This document shows positions 54,591 to 64,000 of a stretch of 64,000 nt of DNA, one piece after another (position 1 is the first letter of the stretch; every line of letters starts with the position of its first letter). Made by a program: the position numbers and the translations under genes. Origin of the DNA: Demequina sp. NBRC 110057 (GTDB lineage: Bacteria; Actinomycetota; Actinomycetes; Actinomycetales; Demequinaceae). The stretch is taken from the NCBI RefSeq assembly GCF_002090175.1, contig NZ_BBRN01000005.1, positions 124,001-188,000 on the forward strand, in the 5' to 3' direction. The notes below the pieces were generated by a model. That model searched no databases and was not told where the DNA came from. It was given only the letters and a program-made list of their open reading frames with translations.

Positions 54591-54965
54591 GTGTCGCCAG
54601 CGACGACGCTGTACAGGGGCCACGAGGGGATGTGGATGTGGGTGGTGCATCGCACCACCGGCGTCGCGATCTTCTTTTTCTTGCTCGTCCATGTCCTCGA
54701 CACCGCGCTCGTGCGCGTGTCGCCCGAGGCCTACAACGAGGTGATCGGCTCATATAAGACGCCGCTCTACGCCATCGTCGAGGCGGGCCTGGTCGCCGCG
54801 ATCTCGCTGCACGCCCTGAACGGCCTGCGCGTCATCGCCGTGGATCGCTCGACCTGGGCACTACGCCACCAGAAGCAGCTCGTGTGGTGGGTATGGATCG
54901 GCTTCGCGATCCTCATGCTCGGCTTCCTGCCGCGCCACCTCATGCACGCGTTCGGGGGTGCATGA
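54591..54965 (+). CDS. sdhC: Succinate dehydrogenase cytochrome b556 subunit
   Basis: 124 residues with three membrane helices. GMWMWVVHRTTGVAIFFFLLVHVLDT has the H-R-x-x-G quinone/heme segment of SdhC, and ISLHALNGLRVIAVD supplies another heme-site His. GTG start with AAGGAG 6 nt upstream. Stop overlaps sdhD (ATGA). Confidence 0.88.
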   Translation: MSPATTLYRGHEGMWMWVVHRTTGVAIFFFLLVHVLDTALVRVSPEAYNEVIGSYKTPLYAIVEAGLVAAISLHALNGLRVIAVDRSTWALRHQKQLVWWVWIGFAILMLGFLPRHLMHAFGGA

Positions 54966-55414
54966 TGAGCACCGCTCCCGAGCTCAAGTCCCCCAGGCGC
55001 CCGGTCAGCCACTCGACCCTTGGCCGCGCCCAGCGCTGGTCCTGGATCTTCCAGCGCGTCTCCGGCGTCATCCTCATCGTCCTGATCTTCACGCACCTGT
55101 TCGTGAACCTGTGGTCGGGCGACGGCATCAACCAGATCGACTTCGCCTTCGTGGCAGGCAAGCTCGCCAACCCGTTCTGGCAGTGGTTCGACTTCCTCAT
55201 GCTGACCCTGGCGATGATCCACGGCGCCAACGGCATGCGGATGATCATCGAGGACTACGCGCACACCCCGTGGCTGAAGGCCACGCTGCACTGGGCGCTG
55301 CGCATCTCGACCGTCGTGATCATCGTGCTCGGCACCCTCGTGCTGTTCACCTTCGACCCCTGCCCCGCGGACGCCCCCGCGTCCCTTCTCCCGAGCCTTT
55401 GCGAGGACATCTAA
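54962..55414 (+). CDS. sdhD: Succinate dehydrogenase membrane anchor subunit
   Basis: 150 residues, three helices: WSWIFQRVSGVILIVLIFTH, FDFLMLTLAMIHGANGMRM with a heme-ligand His, and ISTVVIIVLGTLVLFTF. Starts at the double ATG 54962/54965 within the sdhC stop. Ends immediately before sdhA (TAA then ATG). Confidence 0.86.
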   Translation: MMSTAPELKSPRRPVSHSTLGRAQRWSWIFQRVSGVILIVLIFTHLFVNLWSGDGINQIDFAFVAGKLANPFWQWFDFLMLTLAMIHGANGMRMIIEDYAHTPWLKATLHWALRISTVVIIVLGTLVLFTFDPCPADAPASLLPSLCEDI

Positions 55415-57190
55415 ATGGCTATCGAGCACGAGTACGACGTCGTCATCGTGGGAGCGGGCGGTGCCGGCATGCGCGCCGCCCTGGAGAGCTCCCAGCGGGC
55501 CCGCACGGCGGTCATCACGAAGCTGTACCCCACGCGTTCGCACACGGGCGCGGCGCAGGGCGGCATGGCCGCCGCGCTCGCCAATGTCGAGGACGACAAC
55601 GCCGAGTGGCACACCTTCGACACCGTCAAGGGCGGCGACTACCTGGTGGATCAGGACGCGGCGGAGATCCTGTGCAAGGAGGCCATCGACGCGGTCCTCG
55701 ACCTCGAGAAGATGGGCCTTCCCTTCAACCGCACGCCCGAGGGCAAGGTGGACCAGCGCCGCTTCGGCGGCCACACCCGCGAGCACGGCGAGGCTCCCGT
55801 GCGTCGCGCCTGCTACGCCGCGGACCGCACCGGCCACATGATCCTGCAGACGCTCTACCAGCAGTGCATCAAGCAGGAGGTCGAGTTCTTCAACGAGTTC
55901 TACGCGCTCGACCTCATCCTCGACGGTGACCCGCAGGCCGCGGGCGAGGACGGCGAGGTGTCCGCCTCCGGCGTCGTCGCGTACTCGCTCGCCTCGGGCG
56001 AGGTGCACACGTTCCGTGCGAAGTCGATCATCTTCGCCACGGGCGGCGCCGGCAAGGTCTTCAAGACCACATCGAACGCCCACACCCTGACCGGCGACGG
56101 CATGGGCATCGCGCTGCGCGCCGGCATCCCGCTCGAGGACATGGAGTTCTTCCAGTTCCATCCCACAGGCCTCGCGGGCCTCGGCATCCTGCTGTCCGAG
56201 GCCGCTCGCGGCGAGGGCGGCATCCTGCGCAACTCCGAGGGCGAGCGCTTCATGGAGCGCTACGCCCCCACCATCAAGGACCTCGCGCCGCGCGACATGG
56301 TGGCGCGCGCGATGGCCAACGAGGTGCGCGAGGGTCGCGGCTGCGGGCCGCACAAGGACTACGTGCTCCTCGACCTCACGCACCTGGAGCCGGCGCACAT
56401 CGACGAGAAGCTGCCGGATATCACGGAGTTCGCCCGCACCTACCTGGGCGTCGAGCCCTACACGGAGCCCGTGCCGGTGTTCCCCACCGCGCACTACGCG
56501 ATGGGCGGCATCCCCACGAACGTCCAGGGCGAGGTGCTGCGCGACAACACCCACGTGATCAAGGGCCTGTACGCGGCCGGCGAGTGCGCGTGCGTGTCGG
56601 TGCACGGCGCCAACCGCCTGGGCACCAACTCGCTGCTCGACATCAACGTGTTCGGCCGCCGGGCAGGCATCGCCGCCGCGGAGTACGCCAACGGCGTGAC
56701 TGAGATCCCCTCCCTGCCGGCCGATGCCTCGGCCAGGCTCGAGGAGACCGTCGCCTCGCTGCGGGCCACCGTGGGCGGCGACGGCACCGAGCGGGTGGCG
56801 CAGCTGCGTAAGGAGCTGCAGGAGACCATGGACCGCAACGTCCAGGTGTTCCGCACCGCCGAGTCGCTCGCCGAGGCCCACGCCGTCGTCAAGGACCTGC
56901 AGGAGCGCTACAAGTCCATCGCGATCCACGACCGTGGCACGCGCTTCAACACCGACCTGCTCGAGGCCATCGAGCTGGGCTTCCTGCTGGAGCTGTCCGA
57001 GGTGGTTGTGGCTGGCGCGGAGGCCCGCAAGGAGTCCCGCGGCGGCCACTACCGCGAGGACTTCCCCACGCGTGACGACGAGAACTTCATGCAGCACACC
57101 ATGGCCTACAAGCGCGCCGACGGCACCGTCGACCTGGACTGGAAGCCCGTCGTGGTGACCAAGTACCAGCCGATGGAGCGCAAGTACTAA
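55415..57190 (+). CDS. sdhA: Succinate dehydrogenase flavoprotein subunit
   Basis: 591-residue catalytic subunit oxidising succinate to fumarate. FAD site [15 protein letters not shown]; covalent-FAD histidine H43 in [24 protein letters not shown] and [11 protein letters not shown]; active-site Arg/His region [13 protein letters not shown] and [21 protein letters not shown]. Full length, complex II of the respiratory chain and TCA cycle. Confidence 0.95.
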   Translation: MAIEHEYDVVIVGAGGAGMRAALESSQRARTAVITKLYPTRSHTGAAQGGMAAALANVEDDNAEWHTFDTVKGGDYLVDQDAAEILCKEAIDAVLDLEKMGLPFNRTPEGKVDQRRFGGHTREHGEAPVRRACYAADRTGHMILQTLYQQCIKQEVEFFNEFYALDLILDGDPQAAGEDGEVSASGVVAYSLASGEVHTFRAKSIIFATGGAGKVFKTTSNAHTLTGDGMGIALRAGIPLEDMEFFQFHPTGLAGLGILLSEAARGEGGILRNSEGERFMERYAPTIKDLAPRDMVARAMANEVREGRGCGPHKDYVLLDLTHLEPAHIDEKLPDITEFARTYLGVEPYTEPVPVFPTAHYAMGGIPTNVQGEVLRDNTHVIKGLYAAGECACVSVHGANRLGTNSLLDINVFGRRAGIAAAEYANGVTEIPSLPADASARLEETVASLRATVGGDGTERVAQLRKELQETMDRNVQVFRTAESLAEAHAVVKDLQERYKSIAIHDRGTRFNTDLLEAIELGFLLELSEVVVAGAEARKESRGGHYREDFPTRDDENFMQHTMAYKRADGTVDLDWKPVVVTKYQPMERKY

Positions 57191-57204
57191 GGGAGGGCAC
57201 GGAC

Positions 57205-57972
57205 ATGACCGCAACCGCAGACGCACCCGCCGAGGTGGGCGCCATCCCGTCGATGACGGTGACGCTCAAGATCCTGCGCTTCGACCCCGACGGCCTCGAC
57301 GGCCGCGAGCCGGGCAGCGAGTACTGGGAGGAGTTCCAGGTCGAGGCCCACGCCACCGACCGTGTGCTCGACGCCCTCCACAAGATCAAGTGGGACCAGG
57401 ATGGTTCGCTCGCATTCCGGCGCTCATGCGCGCACGGCGTGTGCGGCTCTGACGCGATGCGCATCAACGCGCGCAACCGCCTTGCGTGCAAGACGCTGCT
57501 GAAGGACCTCAACCCCGCGCGTCCCATCACCGTCGAGCCCCTCAAGGGCCTGCCGGTCGAGAAGGACCTCATCGTCGACATGGAGCCGTTCTTCGCGTCC
57601 TACCGCGAGATCATGCCGTTCCTCATGACGAGCGGCCCCACTCCCGAGCGGGAGCGTCTCCAGTCCCCCGAGGACCGCGCCAAGTTCGACGACACCACCA
57701 AGTGCATCCTGTGTGCCGCGTGCACCACGAGCTGCCCGGTGTTCTGGACCGACGGCCAGTACTTTGGCCCGCAGGCCATCGTGGGCGCGCACCGGTTCAT
57801 CTTCGACTCGCGCGACGAGGGCGAGTGGGACCGGCTCGAGATCCTCAACGACAAGGCCGGTGTGTGGAAGTGCCGCACGGCCTTCAACTGCACCGAGGCC
57901 TGCCCACGCGGCATCGAGGTCACCAAGGCGATCTCCGAGGTCAAGAAGGCCCTCACCACCGGCGAGGTCTAG
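57205..57972 (+). CDS. sdhB: Succinate dehydrogenase iron-sulfur subunit
   Basis: 255 residues with three Fe-S clusters: [2Fe-2S] at SCAHGVCGSDAM plus ACKTLL, [4Fe-4S] at CILCAACTTSCP, and [3Fe-4S]/[4Fe-4S] ligands in FNCTEACPRGIEV. GGGAGG 8 nt before ATG. Followed by a perfect 17-bp hairpin. Confidence 0.95.
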   Translation: MTATADAPAEVGAIPSMTVTLKILRFDPDGLDGREPGSEYWEEFQVEAHATDRVLDALHKIKWDQDGSLAFRRSCAHGVCGSDAMRINARNRLACKTLLKDLNPARPITVEPLKGLPVEKDLIVDMEPFFASYREIMPFLMTSGPTPERERLQSPEDRAKFDDTTKCILCAACTTSCPVFWTDGQYFGPQAIVGAHRFIFDSRDEGEWDRLEILNDKAGVWKCRTAFNCTEACPRGIEVTKAISEVKKALTTGEV

Positions 57973-57980
57973 GCACTGCT

Positions 57981-58018
57981 GTTTCGTGCCGCAAATGGCC
58001 ACATTTGCGGCACGAAAC
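57981..58018. terminator. Terminator-like palindromic element, group 2, copy E
   Basis: Perfect 17-bp stem GTTTCGTGCCGCAAATG with a 4-nt loop, between convergent sdhB and the DUF4190 gene. A further partial arm (GTGCCGCAGAACGGGCCAT, 58027-58045) repeats the same sequence. Related to copy D (15627-15689) through the AAATGGCC and TTTGCGGC arms. Confidence 0.75.
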
Positions 58019-58067
58019 GGCCTGAAGTGCCGCAGAACGGGCCATCAGGAGACGTGCGGCGCTCCGG

Positions 58068-58844
58068 TCACCACTGGCTTTCGGGGTCGCAGTACCACTG
58101 GCCCGTGGGCATGCCGCGTCCGCCGCAGTCCAGGGCGAACTCCTCGTACTCGGTGCCGGTGGTGGTCGACCAGTAGAGCTCGTCGCACGCGGCATCGTCG
58201 CCCGCGCCGCACTGGTCGTACAGGGCGTCGAGCGTCGGGTCGTCGCCGTAGGCCTGGGCGTCCGAGTTGTAATAGTCGGAACCCCAGTCACCGTCCTCGA
58301 TGGTCTCCTGGACGCGGTCCGCCACGTCGAGGCTGGCCACGATGGCGCCGGTGATGACGGCGGTCCAGGCGATCGTTCCGAGGATGCCGAGGACGAGTCC
58401 CGTCACGGCCATCCAGGTGCCCTTGCGCGCCCCCTGTGCGGTGCGGCGCAGTCCCATCGCGCCCAGCACGATCGCGACGAAGGCGAGGCTCAGCAGGCCG
58501 GTCACGAGCGCGGCGATGGACACCCCGTCGGTGCCGCGCTGCTGTGACGGCGTCCCGTATGGCGCCGAGCCGTACTGAGTGGTGCCGTACTGCGACGCGT
58601 CGCCCATGGGGGGCGCCACGTAGGGGCCCGGCTGCCCGGCCGGAGCCGCGTACGGGGAGGCGGAGGCATCGGCCTGTCCGTAGGAGTGCTGGGTGTACCC
58701 CGGCGAGCCGGCGTCGGCCTGAGGGGCCCACGACGGCGCCGGCTCCTGCCCGTACGGGGCGGGGGTCACGGGCATCGGCTCGGTGACCGGCACGTCGGAC
58801 CGGGACCCCGACGAGGGGTTCTTAAAGGGGTCGGTATCGGTCAC
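58068..58844 (-). CDS. DUF4190 domain membrane protein
   Basis: 258 residues. A disordered Pro/Ala/Tyr/Gln-rich N-terminus (~105 residues), then two hydrophobic helices typical of DUF4190 (VSIAALVTGLLSLAFVAIVL, GLRRTAQGARKG loop, WMAVTGLVLGILGTIAWTAV), and an acidic extracytoplasmic tail with four cysteines (CGAGDDAACDEL, LDCGGRG, YCDPES) likely to form disulfides. Function unknown; possibly a septum- or envelope-associated protein. Confidence 0.7.
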   Translation of the reverse strand: MTDTDPFKNPSSGSRSDVPVTEPMPVTPAPYGQEPAPSWAPQADAGSPGYTQHSYGQADASASPYAAPAGQPGPYVAPPMGDASQYGTTQYGSAPYGTPSQQRGTDGVSIAALVTGLLSLAFVAIVLGAMGLRRTAQGARKGTWMAVTGLVLGILGTIAWTAVITGAIVASLDVADRVQETIEDGDWGSDYYNSDAQAYGDDPTLDALYDQCGAGDDAACDELYWSTTTGTEYEEFALDCGGRGMPTGQWYCDPESQW

Positions 58845-58904
58845 GGGTCTCTCCTCGCAGGTCAGGGCAACGGGAGGAAATGTACTGGCAGAGCGCGGGT
58901 CGCG

Positions 58905-59918
58905 CTAGGGCCTCCTGGTCTTGCCCGTGGCCCTGGCAGTCGTGACGGTGCCGTGGTGGCGGCGCGCGGGGGTCTCCATCTCGCCCACCTCCGGCTCCTC
59001 CTCGTCGCCCGTGACGACATCGGGGTGGGTGCCGAGCCAGGCGGCGGCGAACATCATGATGCGCGCCGTGAAGTCGACGAAGATCATGATCGTGAACACC
59101 GCCGTCACGGACCCCAGGACGGGGTTCTCCGACACGCTCGTGACCATGAAGGTGACGCCCTGGCGAAGGATGCCGATGGCGATCGCTGCGGCGAGCAGCG
59201 TCCACAGCAGCGGCTTGACGGGCCCCTGGTAGCGTCCGAGCACCACGATGGCGAGCGCCACGAAGGCGCCGTCGAGCAGCACTCCGACCGCGATGGCGGG
59301 GCCGCGGATGATCCACTCGGAGGCGAAGCCGTCGGACAGGAAGGAGGCGAGCACCGAGGAGAACTGCGACGCGAGCACCTGCAGCACAATGCCGGCTAGC
59401 ACCAGCAGGAAGATCGCGAACAGCGCGATGAAGTCACGGATCTTGCCCTGGGAGGGCTTCGCCTCCGTGAGGCCAAGCATCGCGCGCACGCCCAGCCGCA
59501 CGCCGCGCAGGTAGCGCGTCGCGGTGTTGAACAGGATGAGGAAGGACACGAGTCCGACCACTCCCGTGATCGTCTCGGGGGCGATCGAATCGGGCGAGAT
59601 GAGCCCCTCGCCGCCGTCCTCGGTGGTGATGACACCCGGGATGGCGTCGTTGAGGAAGGAGTAGAACCTGTCCTGCCACTCCTCGTTGCCGGCAAGGAGA
59701 TAGCTCGACAGCGTGATGGCGATGACGACGCCGGCGGCCAGCGACGTGAGCGAGTAGTACGCGATGCCGCCCGACAGGATCATCCCGTTCCGCAGCTTCA
59801 TCGTCTCGAGGGTGCGCCCCGGGCGGGTCGTCTCGAACCAGGCCTTCTTCTCCTTAGCCTGATCGATGGCGTCCTTGGCCTGGTCGATCGCGGTCGAGTC
59901 CGTCTCGCGACCACTCAT
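58905..59918 (-). CDS. YihY/BrkB family inner membrane protein
   Basis: 337 residues with about six helices. LRNGMILSGGIAYYSLTSLAAGVVIA, GLVSFLILFNTATRYLRGVRLGVRAMLG and FAIFLLVLAGIVLQVLA follow the family pattern. Charged helical N-terminus (AIDQAKDAIDQAKEKKAW) contains a short duplicated AIDQAK segment. Transport or envelope role not established. 4 bp from trpS. Confidence 0.83.
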   Translation of the reverse strand: MSGRETDSTAIDQAKDAIDQAKEKKAWFETTRPGRTLETMKLRNGMILSGGIAYYSLTSLAAGVVIAITLSSYLLAGNEEWQDRFYSFLNDAIPGVITTEDGGEGLISPDSIAPETITGVVGLVSFLILFNTATRYLRGVRLGVRAMLGLTEAKPSQGKIRDFIALFAIFLLVLAGIVLQVLASQFSSVLASFLSDGFASEWIIRGPAIAVGVLLDGAFVALAIVVLGRYQGPVKPLLWTLLAAAIAIGILRQGVTFMVTSVSENPVLGSVTAVFTIMIFVDFTARIMMFAAAWLGTHPDVVTGDEEEPEVGEMETPARRHHGTVTTARATGKTRRP

Positions 59919-59922
59919 CGCG

Positions 59923-60936
59923 TCACCTCCAGCGCTGTGGCTTCAGCAGTCCCACCCGGTCATACAGCCGCTCCAGCGTGCCCCGCGCGATAGCGGAGGC
60001 CTTCTGAGCGCCCTCGTCCAGCACCGTGTCCAACCTCTCGGGGGACTCGATCCATTCCATCGCGTTGTCACGGATGGGCGTGAGGTAGTTGACGACCACC
60101 TCGGCAAGATCCACCTTGAGGTGGCCGTACATCTTGCCCTGGTAGTCGTCGACGAGCTGCTCGATCGAGCGGCCATCGATCGCCGAGTAGATCGACAGCA
60201 GGCTCGACACGCCGGGCTTCTCCTCGCGGTCGAAGCGGATCTCACTGCCGGCATCGGTGACCGCCGACTTGATGGCCTTCGCCACCTTCTTGGGGTCCTC
60301 GAGGATCTCGATGAGGCCCTTGCCGTTGGATGCCGACTTCGACATCTTCTTGGTGGGCTCCTGGAGGTCGTAGATCTTCGCGGTCTCCTTGACGATGTAC
60401 GGCTCGGGGATCACCGCGGAGCCCTCGCCCAGGCGTGTGTTGAGGCGCTCGGCGAGGTCGCGCGACAACTCGAGGTGCTGGCGCTGATCCTCACCCACCG
60501 GCACTAGGTCGGTGTCGTACAGCAGGATGTCGGCCGCCATCAGGACGGGGTAGGTGAAGAGACCCACGTTGGTGCCGGACTCCCCCACCTTGGCGGACTT
60601 GTCCTTGAACTGCGTCATGCGCGACGCCTCGCCGAAGCCGGTGAAGGTCGACAGCAGCCACGCGAGCTCGGCGTGCTCGGGCACATGCGACTGGACGAAG
60701 ACGAGCGAGCGCTCGGGGTCCACGCCCGCGGCGAGGAACTGCGCGGCGGTGCGGCGGGTGCGCTCGCGCAGCAGCGCGGGCTCGGGGGCCACGGTGAGCG
60801 CGTGGAGGTCCACCACTCCGTAGATCGCGTCGTAGTCGTCCTGCAGCGCCACCCAGTTGACCAGCGCGCCCAGGTAGTTACCGAGGTGCAGGGAGTCGGA
60901 GGTCGGCTGCATGGCCGAAAAGACGCGAGGCTTCAT
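59923..60936 (-). CDS. trpS: Tryptophan--tRNA ligase
   Basis: 337-residue class I aminoacyl-tRNA synthetase. HLGN at residues 17-20 (HIGH motif), KMSKS at 197-201, [19 protein letters not shown] between them. Full length for bacterial TrpRS. Charges tRNA-Trp. Confidence 0.95.
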   Translation of the reverse strand: MKPRVFSAMQPTSDSLHLGNYLGALVNWVALQDDYDAIYGVVDLHALTVAPEPALLRERTRRTAAQFLAAGVDPERSLVFVQSHVPEHAELAWLLSTFTGFGEASRMTQFKDKSAKVGESGTNVGLFTYPVLMAADILLYDTDLVPVGEDQRQHLELSRDLAERLNTRLGEGSAVIPEPYIVKETAKIYDLQEPTKKMSKSASNGKGLIEILEDPKKVAKAIKSAVTDAGSEIRFDREEKPGVSSLLSIYSAIDGRSIEQLVDDYQGKMYGHLKVDLAEVVVNYLTPIRDNAMEWIESPERLDTVLDEGAQKASAIARGTLERLYDRVGLLKPQRWR

Positions 60937-60986
60937 GGCCCCATCATTCCAAACTCGCCGGGGGCGCGAGTACCCGCCCCCTCGCG

Positions 60987-61355
60987 TCAGGTCGCGTCGG
61001 CGTCGTAAGGGATGCCGGTCGCGGTGACGCTCACGCCCGATGCCGCGTCCGATGCCGCAGCCGGGGTGGCCGCCGCAGTCGCCCCCGCCGGGGGCGCGGG
61101 ACGCGTCGCGGTAGGTTCCGCGAGCGCGTCGCGCACGATCCGGCGGGGGTCGTACTGGCGGGGGTCGTACTGCTTCCAGTCGACGTCGACGCCGACGTCC
61201 GACTTCAGCTGGTCCTTGTTGGTGTTGACGTAGTCACGGCCGCGCACCACCCACTCGCGCAGGTTCTTGGCGTACTCCGGCATCCTCTCCGGCCCGACCA
61301 CCAGGATCGCGACCAGGATGATGACGAGGAGCTCGCCGCCGTTGATGTCAAACAC
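60987..61355 (-). CDS. tatB: Sec-independent protein translocase TatB
   Basis: 122 residues from GTG 61355. A single N-terminal helix [20 protein letters not shown], then the hinge and amphipathic helix [15 protein letters not shown], and a disordered Ala/Thr/Pro tail. The Glu after FDINGG is the TatB-type polar residue. Position behind htrA, as in M. tuberculosis sigE-rseA-htrA-tatB, supports TatB over TatA. Confidence 0.86.
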   Translation of the reverse strand: MFDINGGELLVIILVAILVVGPERMPEYAKNLREWVVRGRDYVNTNKDQLKSDVGVDVDWKQYDPRQYDPRRIVRDALAEPTATRPAPPAGATAAATPAAASDAASGVSVTATGIPYDADAT

Positions 61356-61372
61356 CGGACTATTGTGCCTCG

Positions 61373-62737
61373 CTACGGCTGCTCGTAGGTCACCTCGTCG
61401 CTCGAGCCGAGCGTGACGGTGATGTCCTCGGACGAGTCGCCGTGCTGGACGGTGAGGGTGACCTCGTCGCCCGCCGCCTTCGCGCGGATCGCGACGATGA
61501 GCTCGTCGGTCTGAGTGATGGGGCGGCCGTCGATCGCGGTGATGACGTCGCCGGGCTCGATGCCGGCGGCATCGGCCGGGCCACCCTCGACCACGCCGGT
61601 GGAGTCGTCGACCACCTGGACGCCCTCGCCGGTGTAGCGGCCGTCGAGTTGCACGCCGATGACGGGGTACGTGGCCTCGCCGTTCTCGATGAGCTGCTCG
61701 GCGGTGCGCTGCGCCTGGTTCGACGGAATCGCGAAGCCCAGGCCGATCGACCCGGTCTCGGACGATGTACCGGACAGCGTGGCGATCGCGGAGTTGACAC
61801 CGATCACCTCGCCCTTCGCGTTCAGCAACGGGCCACCGGAGTTGCCCGGGTTGATCGCGGCGTCGGTCTGCAGGGCGTCGATGTATGCCTGCGTCTGGGT
61901 GTCGCCCGCGGTGACGGGGCGGTGCATCGACGACACGATGCCGGTCGTGACCGTCCCCTCGAGGCCCAGCGGCGAGCCGACCGCGATGGTCGCGTCCCCC
62001 ACCACCACCTCGTCGGAGTCGGCGAAGGTCAGCGGGGTGAGGCCGTCGAGATCGACGTGGATCACGGCGAGGTCGTAGTCGGCGGTGGTGCCCACGATCT
62101 CCGCGTCGTGCTCGGACCCGTCGGAGAACACGACGGTGATCGCGGTGGCGCCGTCGACCACGTGGTTGTTGGTGAGGATGTAGCCGTCCTCCTGGATGAC
62201 GAAGCCCGAACCGGTGGCGGAACCGCCCTCCATGGTGGACTCGATGGACACCACCGACGGCATGACCGCCGCGGCCACCGAGGCGACGGAGCCGGCGTCG
62301 CGGTCGACGGACTCGCCCTCCGACACCGACAGCGAGGCGCTGGGCGAGCCCCACTCGTCGTACGCCCACGCTCCCGCGAACCCTCCGCCGAGCCCGAGCA
62401 GCAGCGCGCCGACGGCGATTCCCGCCACCGCTCCGGCACCCGCGCCGCGCTTCTTCTCCTTCACGGGCGCGGCGGGAGCCGCATACCCGGAGCCGTCGTA
62501 GGCGGGCTGCGCCGTGGACATGGTGCCGTCACTCGCGGGTGTCAGGGGCGCCGCGGCCGGCTGCTCCGACGCGGGGTGGCTGGCCACCGGGTGGGCCGCC
62601 GTGGGCGCCACCTCGGGCTCGGACGGCGCCGCGTGCGTGGGGATGACCTCGGTGTCCTCGTGGCGAGCGGCGGCGTCGCCGTTGCCGTTGCTGGGGCGGT
62701 TGTCGCCGTTCGGGGACGCGAAGGGGTTGTCAGTCAT
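61373..62737 (-). CDS. htrA: HtrA/DegP-like serine protease with PDZ domain
   Basis: 454 residues. Disordered cytoplasmic N-terminus (~95), one membrane helix (about 98-126), trypsin-like domain with H192 (NNHVV), D222 (DYDLAV) and S300 (INPGNSGGP), then a PDZ domain (GIEPGDVITAIDGRPIT). Extracytoplasmic quality-control protease. Lies downstream of the sigma/anti-sigma pair, so probably induced by envelope stress. Confidence 0.93.
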   Translation of the reverse strand: MTDNPFASPNGDNRPSNGNGDAAARHEDTEVIPTHAAPSEPEVAPTAAHPVASHPASEQPAAAPLTPASDGTMSTAQPAYDGSGYAAPAAPVKEKKRGAGAGAVAGIAVGALLLGLGGGFAGAWAYDEWGSPSASLSVSEGESVDRDAGSVASVAAAVMPSVVSIESTMEGGSATGSGFVIQEDGYILTNNHVVDGATAITVVFSDGSEHDAEIVGTTADYDLAVIHVDLDGLTPLTFADSDEVVVGDATIAVGSPLGLEGTVTTGIVSSMHRPVTAGDTQTQAYIDALQTDAAINPGNSGGPLLNAKGEVIGVNSAIATLSGTSSETGSIGLGFAIPSNQAQRTAEQLIENGEATYPVIGVQLDGRYTGEGVQVVDDSTGVVEGGPADAAGIEPGDVITAIDGRPITQTDELIVAIRAKAAGDEVTLTVQHGDSSEDITVTLGSSDEVTYEQP

Positions 62738-62756
62738 GGGGGCTCCTTTGGATTGC

Positions 62757-63605
62757 CTAGTCTCCGGCGACGACGCTCGCGACCCGCTCCACGCCCTCGA
62801 AGACGCGGCTCACGATCCCGGAGGAGTCGTCATGGGGGAAGCTCTCGGCGACGGCCTCGAGCGTCGCGGCGGCGCACTCGCACGTCGCAGAGATGACGAT
62901 GTCCCCCGCCTGCCACACCACCTGTCGCGGATCCTCGCTCACGAGGTACGCGACGGTGTGACCCAGGTCGACCGTCGAGAAGTGATCGCCGAGCCCGTCG
63001 GCCAGGCGGCCGCGCTGCTCCGTGATCACCACGGTGTCCATATTGGAAAGCATCGACACGACCAGCACGGAGTCACCCGAGCTGTCCGTCACGACGCGCC
63101 CCTCGACGGGCACCAGGTCGGACTCGTCCCAGTCGGGACTCGCCCAGCCATGCAGCTCCTCCCCGCTGCGGACCGACGCGGCCTCGAGGTAGACGACCGG
63201 GTCCGTGGCTGCCGATGCGGCGGAGCCCTCCGCGGACGCGAGCGTCACCTGAGTCGGTGCGCCGATCGAGTACAGGACGCCCACCGAGGCGCCGAGTACG
63301 GCCATCACGACGGCGAACAGCAGGACGGGACGGTGTCCCCGGCCCGATGCCGCACGCGCGACGTGCTTGGACTCGCCCTTCGCGATCTCGGCCATGCGCT
63401 CACGGTCGAGAAGCTGACGGGCGAAGGTCATGTCGATTCCCGCGGACGAGGTGCGCAGCGCCTCACGGGCCGCGCGCAGGTCGTCCCAGCGCAGGCGGCA
63501 GTCCGCACAATCGTCGAGGTGCTTCATCGCCTCCGCGGTCTGCTCGACGTTCAGGCGGTTGTCGAGCAGGTCGTGGAGGCGGTCTCCGAGGTGTGCGTCG
63601 CTCAC
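62757..63605 (-). CDS. rseA: Anti-sigma factor with zinc-finger (ZAS) domain, RseA-like
   Basis: 282 residues. H-x3-C-x2-C zinc site in [14 protein letters not shown], then a linker, one membrane helix ([21 protein letters not shown]) and an extracytoplasmic domain with [18 protein letters not shown] membrane-bound anti-sigma factor that holds the adjacent ECF sigma factor; its ATG overlaps the sigma stop (63602-63605). The extracytoplasmic domain is longer than in mycobacterial RseA. Confidence 0.85.
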   Translation of the reverse strand: MSDAHLGDRLHDLLDNRLNVEQTAEAMKHLDDCADCRLRWDDLRAAREALRTSSAGIDMTFARQLLDRERMAEIAKGESKHVARAASGRGHRPVLLFAVVMAVLGASVGVLYSIGAPTQVTLASAEGSAASAATDPVVYLEAASVRSGEELHGWASPDWDESDLVPVEGRVVTDSSGDSVLVVSMLSNMDTVVITEQRGRLADGLGDHFSTVDLGHTVAYLVSEDPRQVVWQAGDIVISATCECAAATLEAVAESFPHDDSSGIVSRVFEGVERVASVVAGD

Positions 63606-64000
63606 CCGTCACCTCGCGTCGGCGCGCGGTGAGCCAGGGACTCACGGAGCTTCGCACGAGCGCGAGACAGTCGGGAGCGGACCGTACCCATCTTGATGCC
63701 GAGCGTGGCGGCGATCTCCTCGTAGGAGAGCCCCTCGATGTCGGACAGCACCACGGCGGCGCGGTACTCCGGCTGGAGGTCGGCGAGGGCGGCGATGATG
63801 TCGTCACCCAGATGGGACATGTCGAAGGCGTCCTCTGGCTGTCCCGACCGCTCGTGGCGGTCGAAACTGTCAGACGTGGCGACGGACGCGTCATCATCGG
63901 CCATGAAGTCGAACCGGATGCGCTTCTTGCGACGCATGCGGTCGAGGAACAGGTTGGTGGTGATGCGGTGAAGCCAGCCCTCGAACGTGCCGGGCTTGTA
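63602..64000 (-). CDS. sigE: ECF sigma factor, SigE-like (5' end outside window)
   Basis: The last 132 codons of a sigma-70 family ECF factor. The end of region 2 is visible as [20 protein letters not shown], then an acidic linker and region 4: [20 protein letters not shown] with the helix-turn-helix [20 protein letters not shown]. The frame continues without stop to position 64000, so the start lies beyond the window. Order sigE-rseA-htrA-tatB matches mycobacteria. Confidence 0.92.
   Translation of the reverse strand, partial: YKPGTFEGWLHRITTNLFLDRMRRKKRIRFDFMADDDASVATSDSFDRHERSGQPEDAFDMSHLGDDIIAALADLQPEYRAAVVLSDIEGLSYEEIAATLGIKMGTVRSRLSRARAKLRESLAHRAPTRGDG

Overview
The window is very GC-rich, with third codon positions almost always G or C and many GTG starts. 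It is packed with actinobacterial hallmarks: an acyl-CoA carboxylase epsilon subunit, an AccA3-type biotin carboxylase/BCCP fusion, a LpdA-like quinone reductase, and the sigE-rseA-htrA-tatB order known from mycobacteria. It most resembles a free-living, plant-polysaccharide-degrading member of the Micrococcales (Demequinaceae/Cellulomonadaceae-like). That placement is inference; no rRNA gene is present to fix it.

Layout. (1) 1-8.6 kb: minus-strand operon of three family 3 glycoside hydrolases (a surface lipoprotein, a membrane-anchored enzyme with permuted domain order, and a cytoplasmic one) plus a small lipoprotein, behind a 355-bp regulatory region with helically phased GGTCAC repeats. 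(2) 9-11.7 kb: birA, then pccB-accE. (3) 11.7-34.1 kb: an accessory block between accE and maf, which are adjacent in mycobacteria. It is a string of regulator/transporter/sugar modules: SanA-like protein; DoxX/MarR; MarR/MFS; phosphotransferase; MATE/TetR; a sugar ABC transporter with DUF624 protein, GH42 beta-galactosidase and glycerate kinase; then a LacI-controlled cluster (DUF6807, cupin, two Gfo/Idh dehydrogenases, DUF993, sugar isomerase). Long inverted-repeat elements sit at four of the module junctions. (4) 34.1-38.8 kb: maf, accA3 and a membrane-bound endonuclease/exonuclease/phosphatase-fold protein. (5) 38.8-53.3 kb: lpdA and a nucleoside uptake and salvage block (pnp, pmmB, deoC, add, deoA, cdd, nupCBA, bmpA), interrupted by a guanidinium exporter gene preceded by a guanidine-III riboswitch. 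(6) 53.4-58 kb: manC and sdhCDAB. (7) 58-64 kb: DUF4190 protein, YihY-family protein, trpS, tatB, htrA, an anti-sigma factor and an ECF sigma factor cut by the window edge.

How it fits together. Surface GH3 enzymes cut glucans or xylans; ABC transporters import oligosaccharides; GH42, GH3, the dehydrogenases and the isomerase feed central metabolism. Nucleosides enter through BmpA-NupABC and are split to bases and pentose phosphates by Cdd, Add, Pnp, DeoA, PmmB and DeoC. The most unusual signals are sequence-level: a strongly over-represented 9-mer GGCCGATGC/GCATCGGCC (38 copies found by eye), a family of ~60-bp palindromic elements confined to gene ends, and intra-operonic hairpins that follow genes for exported proteins.
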